A stretch of DNA of 64,000 nt from an uncultured Mediterranea sp. (GTDB lineage: Bacteria > Bacteroidota > Bacteroidia > Bacteroidales > Bacteroidaceae), in assembly GCF_902493215.1 (NCBI RefSeq), contig NZ_CABUOL010000003.1, positions 1-64,000 on the forward strand. The letters run 5' to 3'. Both the position numbers and the translations under genes were made by a program. The notes under the pieces are model-generated. The model saw nothing but the letters and a program-made list of their open reading frames with translations, made no database searches and was not told the DNA's origin. Below are positions 44,957 to 54,214 of this stretch, piece after piece (the first letter of the stretch is position 1; each line of letters starts with the position of its first letter).

Positions 44957-46385
44957 GCAGTCATTCTATACTCAAATACTGGAACATTACCTCTCGACAG
45001 GCGAATTTCTGGAAACCGGCAGTACCGAACCGCTCTACACCTACCTGCGTTCGGTAATGGAAAATCCGGTCATCAAGGTTCAAGTTCTGTCCGATGAGAT
45101 ATGCGCACGTGTCTTCTATGATACTTTAAGCCAGTTCATCCTACAAAACCTGGAACGCGAAAAATACAACTATCAGCGGAAACAGTCGGAAGAGAAAAGC
45201 CGCCAACTCATCACCCAATGGACACACGACCGCAAACGGGACGGCTGGCAGGCACTGATTGAAGAACTGGACAACCGCTACAGCCGCCATGGCTTCCAAG
45301 CACCCTTTTACCGGCAGGCATTCAGTAAAGAAGAAAATATTGACGACGACATTCTGTGGGAAAAACTGGCTGATGACTGGCGGGAAGCCATGCAGCGCCA
45401 ACTGGCTGAAGAGAAAGAAGCTGAAATAGAGAATTATCGGGAAAACCTTGAGCGCCGCCTGTCTTCCAACCTGCGGAACATACCTTCCTACCTGCAACAG
45501 AACCGGATAGAAAAAGATGAATTCCTGCAGACTTGGGGCATGATGAACGGATTGTGGAACACCAGTGACTTTGAACGCCTGCGCAAAATCGTACGGATAC
45601 AAAAAGAGTTTCCCCAGATTGTCGAAGTGGCCAATGCCATGGGACGTACTGCCCACGAAGACGGGCAAGAACGCATCTTCATGACCGAAGGTGATACCTG
45701 CAGGCTGGAACACGCATCGCAATGCGACATCGCCGGCATCACAGTCAGTAACGACCTGAACAACCTCCTTCCCATAGAAATGGCCTATTGTTCTGACAAG
45801 GAATTGGAAGGCATCTTTATCGACCGGTTCCTGACAAAGAAATTGCAGACCTTCCGCTGCCAATCGGAAAACAGCCAGCCTGCCCGACGCCTGCAAACGC
45901 ATCCCGCGCAACGGAAAGGTCCTATGATTGTCTGCCTCGACACTTCGGGCAGCATGACGGGGATACCTGAAAGAGTGGGACACTCCACCCTGATCAAATT
46001 GTTGGAAATAGCCGACCGGCAGAAGCGCGACTGTTTCCTCATCGCCTTTTCCGTCTCCATCCAGCCCATTGATGTCCGTAAGGAACGGGCCAGCCTGCTC
46101 AGTTTCTTCAGCCGGACGGCATGTGGCGACACCGATGCAAGCCGCATGATGAAAAAAGCCTTCGAACTTCTCCAGTCCGGGAAAGACTACCGGAATGCCG
46201 ATGTCCTATGGATCAGCGACTTCCGCATTCCCCTCACTTCCTCTTCCCTTTTGCAGCAACTGCAGGAAATACGCCTCAACGGAACACGCTTTTATGGACT
46301 GCAGACTGGAATCGCCGACCACGACTGGACACCCTACTTTGACCGTATCTGGCGAATCGGTTACAATTCTCCCCGATGTTATTGA
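44946..46385 (+). CDS. ViaA-like VWA-domain protein, partner of the RavA-like ATPase
   Basis: This protein has 479 residues, starting MRHEQSFYTQ at 44946. The longer frame is rejected because its first 62 residues read through the RavA coding region. The C-terminal VWA domain has an intact MIDAS motif, IVCLDTSGSM at about residue 330, with downstream Thr/Asp residues. The N-terminal helical region is like ViaA. It overlaps the upstream RavA gene by 11 bp, indicating coupling. Confidence 0.85.
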   Translation: MRHEQSFYTQILEHYLSTGEFLETGSTEPLYTYLRSVMENPVIKVQVLSDEICARVFYDTLSQFILQNLEREKYNYQRKQSEEKSRQLITQWTHDRKRDGWQALIEELDNRYSRHGFQAPFYRQAFSKEENIDDDILWEKLADDWREAMQRQLAEEKEAEIENYRENLERRLSSNLRNIPSYLQQNRIEKDEFLQTWGMMNGLWNTSDFERLRKIVRIQKEFPQIVEVANAMGRTAHEDGQERIFMTEGDTCRLEHASQCDIAGITVSNDLNNLLPIEMAYCSDKELEGIFIDRFLTKKLQTFRCQSENSQPARRLQTHPAQRKGPMIVCLDTSGSMTGIPERVGHSTLIKLLEIADRQKRDCFLIAFSVSIQPIDVRKERASLLSFFSRTACGDTDASRMMKKAFELLQSGKDYRNADVLWISDFRIPLTSSSLLQQLQEIRLNGTRFYGLQTGIADHDWTPYFDRIWRIGYNSPRCY

Positions 46386-46414
46386 CTATATATCAAAACA
46401 AAATTGTACATTTG
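46382..46414 (+). promoter_or_regulatory. Promoter of the alpha/beta hydrolase gene
   Basis: A -33 TTG (46382-46384) and a -7 TACATTTG (46407-46414) are spaced 22 bp apart, 27 bp upstream of the start at 46441. Confidence 0.55.
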
Positions 46415-46440
46415 CCCACTGACAGACCAATAACAAGGAT

Positions 46441-47409
46441 ATGAAAAAAGCTATCAAATACAGCTCGATTGTTCTCATCGTATTTGCCGCACTCCTGGTG
46501 GGCGCCGGTTACTACATGCTGGACTATGCACTGAAATCGGAAGGGCTCGTCAGCCGCAGCCGCAACACGGAGGGCTCGCTGGAATATATGAAACAGGACT
46601 ATCCGGAAGTAGGCCGCTGGATAGACAGTCTCCAGACGGCCGGAGCTCTTCGTGAACTCTATATCGAAAACGACGAAGGCCGGCGTCTCCACGCTCTCTA
46701 TGTACCGGCCGCCGACACTACCCGGCACACAGCTGTCATCGTCCACGGCTATACGGACAACTCCATCCGTATGATGATGATAGGTTACCTCTACAGCCGC
46801 CAGTTGGGTTACAACATCCTTTTGCCCGACCTGTACGGACACGGGATGAGTGAAGGTACCGAGGTGCAGATGGGTTGGAAAGACCGTCTCGACGTGCTGC
46901 GCTGGACAGAGGAAGCCAACGAGCTTTTTGGCGGAGACACCCAGATGGTGGTACACGGCATCTCGATGGGAGCCGCTACGACCATGTGTGTATCGGGCGA
47001 AGTGGAATATGGTACATACCGGCAGCCTTTCATCAAATGTTTTGTGGAAGACTGCGGTTACACCAGCGCCTGGGACGAATTCAAAGGAGAACTGAAGAAC
47101 CAGTTCGGCCTGCCTGCCTTCCCCCTGCTGCATATAGCCAGTGCCCTCTGCAACATGAAATATGGCTGGAGCTTTCAGGAAGCCTCTCCGCTGGAGCAGG
47201 TCAGAAAATGCCACCTGCCCATGCTCTTCATCCACGGCGATGCCGATACGTTTGTACCGACGTGGATGGTACATCCGCTGTACGAAGCCAAGCCCCAACC
47301 CAAGGAACTCTGGATAGTACCCGGTGCCGAACATGCCGTCGCCTATAAGGAGAATCCCGAAGTCTATACCCGTAAAGTCAGCGATTTTGTAGGAAAATAC
47401 ATTCATTAA
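46441..47409 (+). CDS. Membrane-anchored alpha/beta hydrolase
   Basis: This 322-residue protein has one N-terminal transmembrane anchor (about 8-28). The hydrolase fold is shown by VIVHGYTDNS, the nucleophile elbow VVHGISMGAATTM (Ser), and the acid/His pair near IHGDADTFVP and PGAEHAVAY. The family includes acyl hydrolases and peptidase-like enzymes, and no substrate can be assigned. It is followed 16 bp later by the TPM gene. Confidence 0.88.
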   Translation: MKKAIKYSSIVLIVFAALLVGAGYYMLDYALKSEGLVSRSRNTEGSLEYMKQDYPEVGRWIDSLQTAGALRELYIENDEGRRLHALYVPAADTTRHTAVIVHGYTDNSIRMMMIGYLYSRQLGYNILLPDLYGHGMSEGTEVQMGWKDRLDVLRWTEEANELFGGDTQMVVHGISMGAATTMCVSGEVEYGTYRQPFIKCFVEDCGYTSAWDEFKGELKNQFGLPAFPLLHIASALCNMKYGWSFQEASPLEQVRKCHLPMLFIHGDADTFVPTWMVHPLYEAKPQPKELWIVPGAEHAVAYKENPEVYTRKVSDFVGKYIH

Positions 47410-47425
47410 AACAACAAGCCTATCC

Positions 47426-48340
47426 ATGAAACGAACGATAACCTCCATTCTCTTCCTTTATTTAATAGGGATGATTGCCTGGGCCCAAACGGTCTATACG
47501 CCCGACAACCTGCCCAAAGTACATCTGCAAGACAAGACCCGCTACCTGTGTGACCCCGAAAACATACTCGACATGGCAGCCCGCGACAGCATCGACCGCA
47601 TGCTTTATGCCCTCGAGCAGCAGACCGGTATCCAGACTGTAGTGGCCGTAGTACCCACCATTGGCGAAGCAGACTGCTTCGACTTCTGCCACCAGCTGCT
47701 CAACTCATGGGGTGTGGGACAGAAAGGAAAAGACAACGGTCTGGTCGTCCTGCTCGTCACCGACCAGCGGTGCATCCAGTTCTATACCGGCTATGGGTTG
47801 GAAGGTCCCCTGCCCGACGCCATCTGCAAACGCATCCAGACACGCTACATGATACCCTATCTGAAGGACAACCGATGGAGTGAAGGCATGGTGGCCGGCA
47901 TCCGCGCTACCTGTGCCCGCCTGGACGGTTCGATGGAAAACGACTTGCCGGCCGACGGAAACGGCAACGAAGCAGGCAGCATCTTTCTGGTGCTTCTCGG
48001 CATCGTAGCAATCGGTGTCTTCCTTGCAGTCATGGCCATGCACGCAGCTTCCAAATGCCCCCAGTGCGGCCAGCACAAACTGCAACGCAGCTCCAGCCGC
48101 CTCGTGGCACGCCGTAACGGTGTCAGAACGGAAGACGTGACCTACACCTGCCGCAACTGTGGCCACCAGGTAGTGCGACGCCAGCAGTCCTACGACGACA
48201 ATTATCGCGGACGGGGCGGTCGTGGCGGAGGCCCCTTCATCTTCGGAGGCGGAGGAGGCGGCTTCGGTGGAGGCGGAGGATTCGGAGGCAGCTTCGGCGG
48301 AGGTATGGGAGGCGGCGGAGGAGCCGGTTCCCGCTTCTAG
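47426..48340 (+). CDS. TPM-domain membrane protein with a Gly-rich tail
   Basis: This 304-residue protein has a signal peptide (about 1-20). A TPM domain (about 45-160) with TGIQTVVAVVPTIGE and FYTGYGLEGPLPDA follows, then a transmembrane helix (about 190-210). A cysteine-rich knot CPQCGQHK ... CRNCGHQ resembles a zinc ribbon, and the tail is a poly-glycine stretch of about 40 residues. TPM proteins often neighbour LemA; here the LemA gene lies one gene away (51182). A role in envelope maintenance is inferred. Confidence 0.87.
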   Translation: MKRTITSILFLYLIGMIAWAQTVYTPDNLPKVHLQDKTRYLCDPENILDMAARDSIDRMLYALEQQTGIQTVVAVVPTIGEADCFDFCHQLLNSWGVGQKGKDNGLVVLLVTDQRCIQFYTGYGLEGPLPDAICKRIQTRYMIPYLKDNRWSEGMVAGIRATCARLDGSMENDLPADGNGNEAGSIFLVLLGIVAIGVFLAVMAMHAASKCPQCGQHKLQRSSSRLVARRNGVRTEDVTYTCRNCGHQVVRRQQSYDDNYRGRGGRGGGPFIFGGGGGGFGGGGGFGGSFGGGMGGGGGAGSRF

Positions 48341-48421
48341 AAACTGCTGCAAACAACCACGTAACGCATACAAACAACCATAAACATCCGTATACAGATT
48401 TTTCTGTATCCCACAACAAAC

Positions 48422-51124
48422 ATGAAAAGCGCTATTACACTTATTTTTACATTGTCATTAGTAATGATTGCCGGAAACATGCAGGCACAGAAACGAACCA
48501 TAGCTGTCACCGGACAAGTAGTGGAACAAGACACCCGAACGCCCGTCGAGGCTGCAACCGTGCAGCTTCTGGCCCTTCCCGACAGTTCGCAGGCGGCCGG
48601 GCATACCACAGACAAGGACGGACGGTTCAGCCTGCCGCGTGTCAAACCGGGCAACTACCTGCTGAAGGTATCGTTCATCGGATACACCACGCTGTACCGC
48701 CCAGTCAAGCTGACTGGCAAATCTCCGGCAAAGAACGATTTGGGCGTCCTGCCACTGGCTACGGATGCCATCATGCTGGCCGAAGCCGTAGTTACGGCCG
48801 AAGCCCCTCCCGTAGTGGTCAATGCAGACACCACGGAGTATAACGCATCGGCCTACCGCGTAGCCGCAGGCGACATGCTGGAAGAACTCGTCAAGCAGCT
48901 TCCCGGAGTGGAAATTGACGAGAACGGGAAGATTACCCTCAACGGGGAAGAAATCAAGAAGATTATGATCAACGGAAAGGAATTCTTCGGAAACAATACC
49001 GACATGTCCATGAAGAACCTGCCGGCCGATGCGGTCAAGAAGCTGAAAGCCTACAAGGAGAAAAGCGACCACGAACGCCTCACCGGCATCAAGGACGGCA
49101 ACGAGACACCGGTACTGGACCTGACCCTGAAGAAAAACAGCGGCTGGATGGGCAATCTGAATGGCGGTTACGGCACCAAAGACCGCTACGACGGCAATGT
49201 CAACGTAAACCACTTTACCGATGACATCAACCTGTCCTTTATAGGAGCGGCCAACAATACCCGCCGCAGAGGAAACGGCGAACAGACCCAGCAGAACGGA
49301 GGCGTGACCTATGCACGCAAAAGCAAGACACTCAACATCCGGGGAAACGTCAACTATAACCACTCCGTCAACGAAACCCATACGCAGACCGATGCCGAGA
49401 CCTTCCTCGGCGACGAGTCGACCTTCTCCAACCGCCGCTCGGACAACGGAAACGGCGCACACGGCCTGAGCGGAAACGCTTGGGTGGAATGGAAGGCTGA
49501 CAGCCTGAACACCCTGAGCGCCTACTTCAACATGAGCTACAACAACGGCGACTCGTGGAGCGAAAGCTGGAGGAAGAACAGCGACAACGACCGGAACGAC
49601 ATCAACGAAACGACCTCGTCCAGCCGCGGCGACAGTCACGGACACAACATCAACGGCGGCTTCTCCTACTACCACCGCTTCAAGAAGGCCGGACGAAACT
49701 TCTACGCCAACATCGGGTTCGGCAGCAGCAACAACGAAAGCAGCCGCTACGACCGCTCCTACTCGCAATTCTTCCTGCAAGACAGTATTTCGGACATCGA
49801 GCGGGACACGCGGAGCAAGGGGAACAACCTGAACTGGACACTGTCGGCCGGCTACATCGAACCGCTGTCCAAGCACTACCGGCTGAGCGTGAACTACAGC
49901 TTCTACACCCGTACGGGGCTGTCGCAGTCGCTGGCCTACGACAGTATAAACTATCCCGACCGTACCAACCACAGCTATAACGACCACCTGAGCTCGAAGG
50001 TGGAAAACAGCTACGGAAGCCACAACATCGGCCTCTCGCTGCAGGGCGACCACACGCAATGGACACCCGAACGGAAGGGCCTCATCTACAACGCAGGCGT
50101 CACACTGACTCCCAATACCAGCAAAAGCGAAACGACCATCGGTCCCAACACGGGAAAAGACCTGCCCAGGCAGCACACGCTGAACTGGTCGCCCCGCGTG
50201 ACAGCCGACTATTACTTCTCGCGCCACGAACGCATCAACATCCGATACAACGGACAGAGTTCGGCGCCCAGCCTGCAGGACCTGCAGGAAGTCATCAGCG
50301 TGACCGACCCCATGAACCTGCACTACGGCAACCCCAACCTGAAGCCGTCGTTCGCCAACAACATCAATGCCGGTTACGAACGCTACTCCACCAAAACCAT
50401 GCGCAGCTTCCGCATCCGCGCCAACTTCAGCAATACGCTGAACTCGATAGCCAACCGCATGACCTACGACAAGAGTACGGGCGCACGCACCTACCACAAA
50501 ATAAACCTCAACGGCAACTGGCGGACGGACGCCAACCTGTCGTTCGACACACCGCTGAAGAACAAGAAATTCACCCTCAGCACAGGCGCCTCGGTGGCCT
50601 ACAACAACCAGGTGGGTTACCTATCCGTGGGAGGAGGCGACTCCGAACTCAGCACCACGCGCAACCTCTCGACCAGCGAACGGGTGCGTGCCTCCTACCG
50701 GAGCGACAAGTTCGACATCGCCCTCAACGGGCACTTCCGATACAACAAGGCCAGCAACGACAAGCAGCCGGGCAGCAACCGCGAGACCTTCGACTACACG
50801 CTGAGCGGAAACACCCACATCCGCCTGCCCTGGGATGTCGAGCTGTCCACCGACCTGTCGTGGCGCATCCGAGAGGGATACAGCGGAAACGCCGGGCGCG
50901 ACGAGCTGTTGTGGAACGCACAGATCAGCAAGCGTTTCCTCAAGAAGAAGCAGGCCATGGTGCGCCTGCGCGTGTTCGACATCCTGCAACAGCAGAACAA
51001 CCAGACACGCAGCGTCAGCGCCAACGGCATCACCGACACCACCAGCAACATGCTGACGAGCTATTGCATCCTGAACTTCACCTACCGCTTCAATACCTTG
51101 GGCGGGCGGGGTGGAAGACACTGA
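48422..51124 (+). CDS. Outer-membrane beta-barrel protein with carboxypeptidase-regulatory-like N-domain
   Basis: This 900-residue protein has a signal (about 1-22), a CarboxypepD_reg-like domain (about 30-110) and a plug-like region with a putative TonB-dependent receptor fold (about 135-245). A long strand-rich barrel follows, with aromatic-rich strands and many N/D/S loops. It has no susD next door, so it is not a SusC member. The class is TonB-dependent-receptor-like outer membrane barrels of Bacteroidota. It lies between the TPM and LemA genes, which is unusual and may point to a joint system. Confidence 0.85.
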   Translation: MKSAITLIFTLSLVMIAGNMQAQKRTIAVTGQVVEQDTRTPVEAATVQLLALPDSSQAAGHTTDKDGRFSLPRVKPGNYLLKVSFIGYTTLYRPVKLTGKSPAKNDLGVLPLATDAIMLAEAVVTAEAPPVVVNADTTEYNASAYRVAAGDMLEELVKQLPGVEIDENGKITLNGEEIKKIMINGKEFFGNNTDMSMKNLPADAVKKLKAYKEKSDHERLTGIKDGNETPVLDLTLKKNSGWMGNLNGGYGTKDRYDGNVNVNHFTDDINLSFIGAANNTRRRGNGEQTQQNGGVTYARKSKTLNIRGNVNYNHSVNETHTQTDAETFLGDESTFSNRRSDNGNGAHGLSGNAWVEWKADSLNTLSAYFNMSYNNGDSWSESWRKNSDNDRNDINETTSSSRGDSHGHNINGGFSYYHRFKKAGRNFYANIGFGSSNNESSRYDRSYSQFFLQDSISDIERDTRSKGNNLNWTLSAGYIEPLSKHYRLSVNYSFYTRTGLSQSLAYDSINYPDRTNHSYNDHLSSKVENSYGSHNIGLSLQGDHTQWTPERKGLIYNAGVTLTPNTSKSETTIGPNTGKDLPRQHTLNWSPRVTADYYFSRHERINIRYNGQSSAPSLQDLQEVISVTDPMNLHYGNPNLKPSFANNINAGYERYSTKTMRSFRIRANFSNTLNSIANRMTYDKSTGARTYHKINLNGNWRTDANLSFDTPLKNKKFTLSTGASVAYNNQVGYLSVGGGDSELSTTRNLSTSERVRASYRSDKFDIALNGHFRYNKASNDKQPGSNRETFDYTLSGNTHIRLPWDVELSTDLSWRIREGYSGNAGRDELLWNAQISKRFLKKKQAMVRLRVFDILQQQNNQTRSVSANGITDTTSNMLTSYCILNFTYRFNTLGGRGGRH

Positions 51125-51181
51125 TAAACGAGAACAAACAAAAAAGAAAGATTCATTAAACTAAAAAAAGGAGAACTGAAC

Positions 51182-51766
51182 ATGAAGAAAGTAACCATCA
51201 TCGCTATCGTGGCCGTAGTGGCCATCATTGCTTTCTGGGCCATCAGCGGCTACAACAGCCTCGTCGGCATGGACGAGAACGTCAGCAACCAGTGGGCCAA
51301 CGTGGAGACGCAGTACCAGCGTCGTGCCGACCTCATCCCCAACCTGGTGAACACGGTCAAGGGCTATGCCGCCCACGAAAAGGAGACGCTGGAAGGCGTC
51401 ATGGCCGCCCGCAGCCAGGCCACCCAAATCAAGGTGGACCCCACGGACCTGACGCCCGAGAAGCTGGCCGAATACCAGAAGGCACAGGGCCAGCTGGCCA
51501 CCGCCCTGGGCCGCCTGCTTGCCATCACCGAAAACTATCCCGACCTGAAGGCCAACCAGAACTTCCTGGAGCTGCAGGCCCAGCTCGAAGGCACGGAGAA
51601 CCGCATCAACGTGGCCCGCAAGAACTTCAACGACGCGGCCAAGACCTACAACACCACCATCCGCCGCTTCCCCAAGAACATCCTCGCCGGCATGTTCGGC
51701 TTCGACAAGCGTGCCTACTTTGAGGCTGCCGAGGGTGCCGAGCAGGCGCCGCAGGTGCAGTTCTAA
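51182..51766 (+). CDS. LemA-family membrane protein
   Basis: This 194-residue protein has one N-terminal transmembrane helix (about 4-24), then a helical LemA domain with NQWANVETQYQRRADLIPNLVNTVKGYAAHE, ARSQATQIKVD, and TTIRRFPKNILAGMFGFDKRAYFEA. LemA proteins are thought to help envelope quality control. The gene follows the barrel gene at 58 bp and probably shares its operon with TPM. Confidence 0.93.
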   Translation: MKKVTIIAIVAVVAIIAFWAISGYNSLVGMDENVSNQWANVETQYQRRADLIPNLVNTVKGYAAHEKETLEGVMAARSQATQIKVDPTDLTPEKLAEYQKAQGQLATALGRLLAITENYPDLKANQNFLELQAQLEGTENRINVARKNFNDAAKTYNTTIRRFPKNILAGMFGFDKRAYFEAAEGAEQAPQVQF

Positions 51767-51801
51767 GCATATCCTATAATACCATTGGGTATCCTCTACC
51801 A

Positions 51802-51929
51802 AGTAACGGTCGTTCCCTTTGAAGGGAACGGCCGTTACCTTTAAAGGGGAACGCCTGTTTCCTTCAAAGGGAACGAGCGTTTCCACCCACTGGGAACGAG
51901 CGTTTCCTCATACAGGAAACGGCGTCATC
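51802..51929. repeat. 22/23-bp-period palindrome array (array 4)
   Basis: Six units start at 51802, 51824, 51847, 51869, 51892 and 51914, spaced 22, 23, 22, 23 and 22 bp. Each is a near-palindrome of about 16 bp such as GGGAACGAGCGTTTCC (the fourth and fifth are identical). Linkers of 6-7 bp (TTTGAA, TTTAAA, TTCAAA, others) are themselves complementary. The array starts 36 bp after the lemA stop, within its 3' untranslated region. The rest of 51767-52046 holds the purM -7 box. Confidence 0.9.
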
Positions 51930-52007
51930 TCCCATATTACGGAGAGCGGAAGGCAGAATATCGAGAAAATGCCTGCCAATAGAGTAGGCTATCTGCCGAA
52001 TAATTGT

Positions 52008-52015
52008 TACTTTTG
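52008..52015 (+). promoter_or_regulatory. Putative -7 box of purM
   Basis: TACTTTTG matches TAnnTTTG, 32 bp upstream of the purM start codon. Confidence 0.5.
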
Positions 52016-52046
52016 CATATTCAATTGAACAAAAATACATTATCTC

Positions 52047-53216
52047 ATGAGTAATCAACGATACATGATGCGCGGCGTAAGCGCATCGAAAGAGGATGTT
52101 CACAACGCCATCAAGAACATCGACAAGGGCATTTTCCCGCAGGCCTTCTGCAAGATTATCCCCGACATACTGGGCGGCGACCCGGAGTATTGCAACATCA
52201 TGCACGCCGACGGCGCAGGCACCAAGTCGTCGCTGGCCTACCTGTACTGGCGGGAGACGGGCGACCTCTCGGTGTGGAAAGGCATCGCGCAGGACGCGCT
52301 CATCATGAACATCGACGACCTGCTCTGCGTGGGCGCCGTGGACAACATCCTCGTCTCCTCCACCATCGGACGCAACAAGCTGCTGGTGCCGGGCGAAGTC
52401 ATCTCCGCCATCATCAACGGCACGGACGAACTGCTGGCCGAGCTGCGTGAAATGGGCGTGGGCGTCTATGCCACAGGCGGCGAGACGGCCGACGTGGGCG
52501 ACCTGGTGCGCACCATCATCGTGGACTCTACCGTAACCTGCCGCATGAAGCGCAGCGACGTCATCAACAACGCCAACATCCGTCCGGGCGACGTCATCGT
52601 GGGCCTCGCCAGCTACGGACAGGCTACTTACGAGAAGGAATACAACGGCGGCATGGGCAGCAACGGCCTGACCTCGGCCCGCCACGATGTCTTTGCCAAG
52701 TATCTGGCAGAGAAATATCCGGAGAGCTACGACAAGGCCGTGCCCGACGAACTGGTGTACAGCGGCAAGCTGAAGCTGACCGACAAGGTAGAAGGCAGTC
52801 CGCTGGATGCAGGCAAGCTCGTCCTCTCGCCCACCCGTACCTATGCGCCGGTTGTCAAGAAGCTGCTCGACGCCCTGCGCCCCCAGATTCACGGTATGGT
52901 ACACTGCTCGGGCGGTGCACAGACCAAGGTGCTGCACTTCGTGGGCGACAACTGCCGCGTCATCAAGGACAACCTCTTCCCCGTACCTCCCCTGTTCCGC
53001 ACCATCAAGGAGCAGAGCGACACGGACTGGGCGGAGATGTACAAGGTATTCAACATGGGACATCGTCTGGAAGTCTACCTCTCGCCCGAGCATGCCGAGG
53101 AAGTCATCGCCATCTCGAAGTCGTTCAACATCGACGCACAGGTCATCGGCCGCATCGAGGAGAGCGACAAGAAGGAGCTGATTATCCGCTCGGAGTTCGG
53201 TGAGTTCAGGTATTAA
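52047..53216 (+). CDS. purM: Phosphoribosylformylglycinamidine cyclo-ligase (AIR synthase)
   Basis: This 389-residue AIR synthase-like enzyme of purine synthesis uses ATP. The PurM fold is clear in MHADGAGTKSSLA, the stretch AQDALIMNIDDLLCVGA, YATGGETADVGD and the C-terminal MVHCSGGAQTKVL and FNMGHRLEV. It is longer than the E. coli protein, as in other Bacteroidota. Five short membrane-protein genes lie immediately downstream, before prfA. Confidence 0.94.
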   Translation: MSNQRYMMRGVSASKEDVHNAIKNIDKGIFPQAFCKIIPDILGGDPEYCNIMHADGAGTKSSLAYLYWRETGDLSVWKGIAQDALIMNIDDLLCVGAVDNILVSSTIGRNKLLVPGEVISAIINGTDELLAELREMGVGVYATGGETADVGDLVRTIIVDSTVTCRMKRSDVINNANIRPGDVIVGLASYGQATYEKEYNGGMGSNGLTSARHDVFAKYLAEKYPESYDKAVPDELVYSGKLKLTDKVEGSPLDAGKLVLSPTRTYAPVVKKLLDALRPQIHGMVHCSGGAQTKVLHFVGDNCRVIKDNLFPVPPLFRTIKEQSDTDWAEMYKVFNMGHRLEVYLSPEHAEEVIAISKSFNIDAQVIGRIEESDKKELIIRSEFGEFRY

Positions 53217-53234
53217 TGAAAGATATTGAGCGCT

Positions 53235-53324
53235 ATGGGCTATGTAGTCATTGTTCTGATTGTGGTGTGTGTATTGGCTTGGGGGCAATATTACCGGAGC
53301 AATACCCGCCGCAAGAAGAAATAA
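53235..53324 (+). CDS. 29-residue single-span membrane microprotein
   Basis: ATG at 53235 opens a frame ending at TAA 53324 that encodes one hydrophobic segment (about 3-17, VVIVLIVVCVLAW) followed by a basic tail NTRRKKK. It is 18 bp after the purM stop and 36 bp before the next small gene. No strong ribosome-binding site is visible, so translation is plausible rather than sure. It resembles the tails that anchor small proteins, and no homologue is recognised. Confidence 0.5.
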   Translation: MGYVVIVLIVVCVLAWGQYYRSNTRRKKK

Positions 53325-53360
53325 AGACAAGGTAAAAGAGAGAAACAATACTCCAAAGCC

Positions 53361-53618
53361 ATGAAGAAAACTCTTGGAAAGCTCATTCTGTATGTCATAC
53401 TGTGGATTGTAGCAGGTGCCGCACTGAGCGTTGTAGCCACACGCATCGGTTCAGACTATCTGCACAGCCTGGCTGTCATAGGTCCGCCCATGGTGGTAGG
53501 TTACCTGTCCAGTCTCGAAGACGGAGAGGAAAAGGGCCGCCGGTTGCGGTGCTGGCGGTTGGTGTTGCTGACAGGCATAGTCACCACAGCGTTCTGGCTG
53601 CTTGAGAAATTAGTGTAA
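53361..53618 (+). CDS. Small membrane protein, family member 1 of 4
   Basis: This 85-residue protein has three predicted hydrophobic segments: LGKLILYVILWIVAGAALSVV, a middle VIGPPMVVGYL and a C-terminal LVLLTGIVTTAFWLL. Its ending WRLVLLTGIVTTAFWLLEKLV aligns with the ends of the other small proteins. No known family is recognised. The start has ATG preceded by AAAGCC. It is one of a tandem group of probable paralogues between purM and prfA. Confidence 0.7.
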   Translation: MKKTLGKLILYVILWIVAGAALSVVATRIGSDYLHSLAVIGPPMVVGYLSSLEDGEEKGRRLRCWRLVLLTGIVTTAFWLLEKLV

Positions 53619-53645
53619 CAAGAACAACTCTTCAAGATAAGAATT

Positions 53646-53924
53646 ATGGAACGAGAACATCAAGGTTGCCTGATAGGCATTGGCATGGTAGCCGTCTGTG
53701 GAGCTATCCTTTTTGTGGCTTACAAGTGGGATATTCCATTCTTGAAGTGCGTCTGCTACCTGTTGCCGGCTCTCATCGGATCCTACATAGGCAGCCAGTA
53801 TTTCAGCAACGAGGAGCAGCGGGTGAAGAACCGCTTCTCGCGCCGGACGTGGAGTTGGCTTGTTGTCGGCTTTTTCCTGCTGGCTGCATTGCTGGCGTGG
53901 CTGTTTGAGGGAAGATTGTGGTAA
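53646..53924 (+). CDS. Small membrane protein, family member 2 of 4
   Basis: This 92-residue protein has hydrophobic segments at about 12-25, about 40-50 and about 70-85. It shares the pattern YKWDIPFLK, IGSYIGSQY and a closing FEGRLW with the protein at 54215 (RWDAPVLRF, GAAAGIYAG, VEGRLW), so the two are clearly duplicates. It is 27 bp from the previous small gene. Function unknown. Confidence 0.75.
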   Translation: MEREHQGCLIGIGMVAVCGAILFVAYKWDIPFLKCVCYLLPALIGSYIGSQYFSNEEQRVKNRFSRRTWSWLVVGFFLLAALLAWLFEGRLW

Positions 53925-53946
53925 ACATGATTCTGTAGGCTTTGGT

Positions 53947-54213
53947 ATGAATAACAAAGAAAGGACTGACGGACTTCGGTTGCCCGTGACAGTAGTAATC
54001 ATTTTGATTCTTGCCGTTCTGGGTATTACCCTCAGCCAAGTGGCTGACATAATAGACTATTGTCAGGAAGAGGAGCCACCTGTTCTCCGCATTGTGATGC
54101 GCAGCATCTCCACATTCGGTTGGGCCCTCGTTGAATGGTATCTGCTTGACGAGATGTGGCAATATTATAGACGAAAGAAAAAAACTGAGTCGGAAGAGAC
54201 TGATAACATATAA
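53947..54213 (+). CDS. Small membrane protein, family member 3 of 4
   Basis: This is an 88-residue protein if translation starts at the ATG at 53947 (MNNKERTDGLRLPV); an upstream in-frame ATG reads through the previous gene. Hydrophobic spans are VTVVIILILAVLGITL and a later STFGWALVEWYLL, with a charged tail RRKKKTESEE. It ends one base before the next gene's ATG. It is a more distant member of the group. Function unknown. Confidence 0.68.
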   Translation: MNNKERTDGLRLPVTVVIILILAVLGITLSQVADIIDYCQEEEPPVLRIVMRSISTFGWALVEWYLLDEMWQYYRRKKKTESEETDNI

Positions 54214-54214
54214 T

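Noticed and set aside
48458..50497. 679-residue minus-strand frame opposite the outer-membrane barrel gene
   Set aside because: Codon composition mirrors the real plus-strand gene, and the product has no recognisable domain. GC-rich genes often give such antisense frames.
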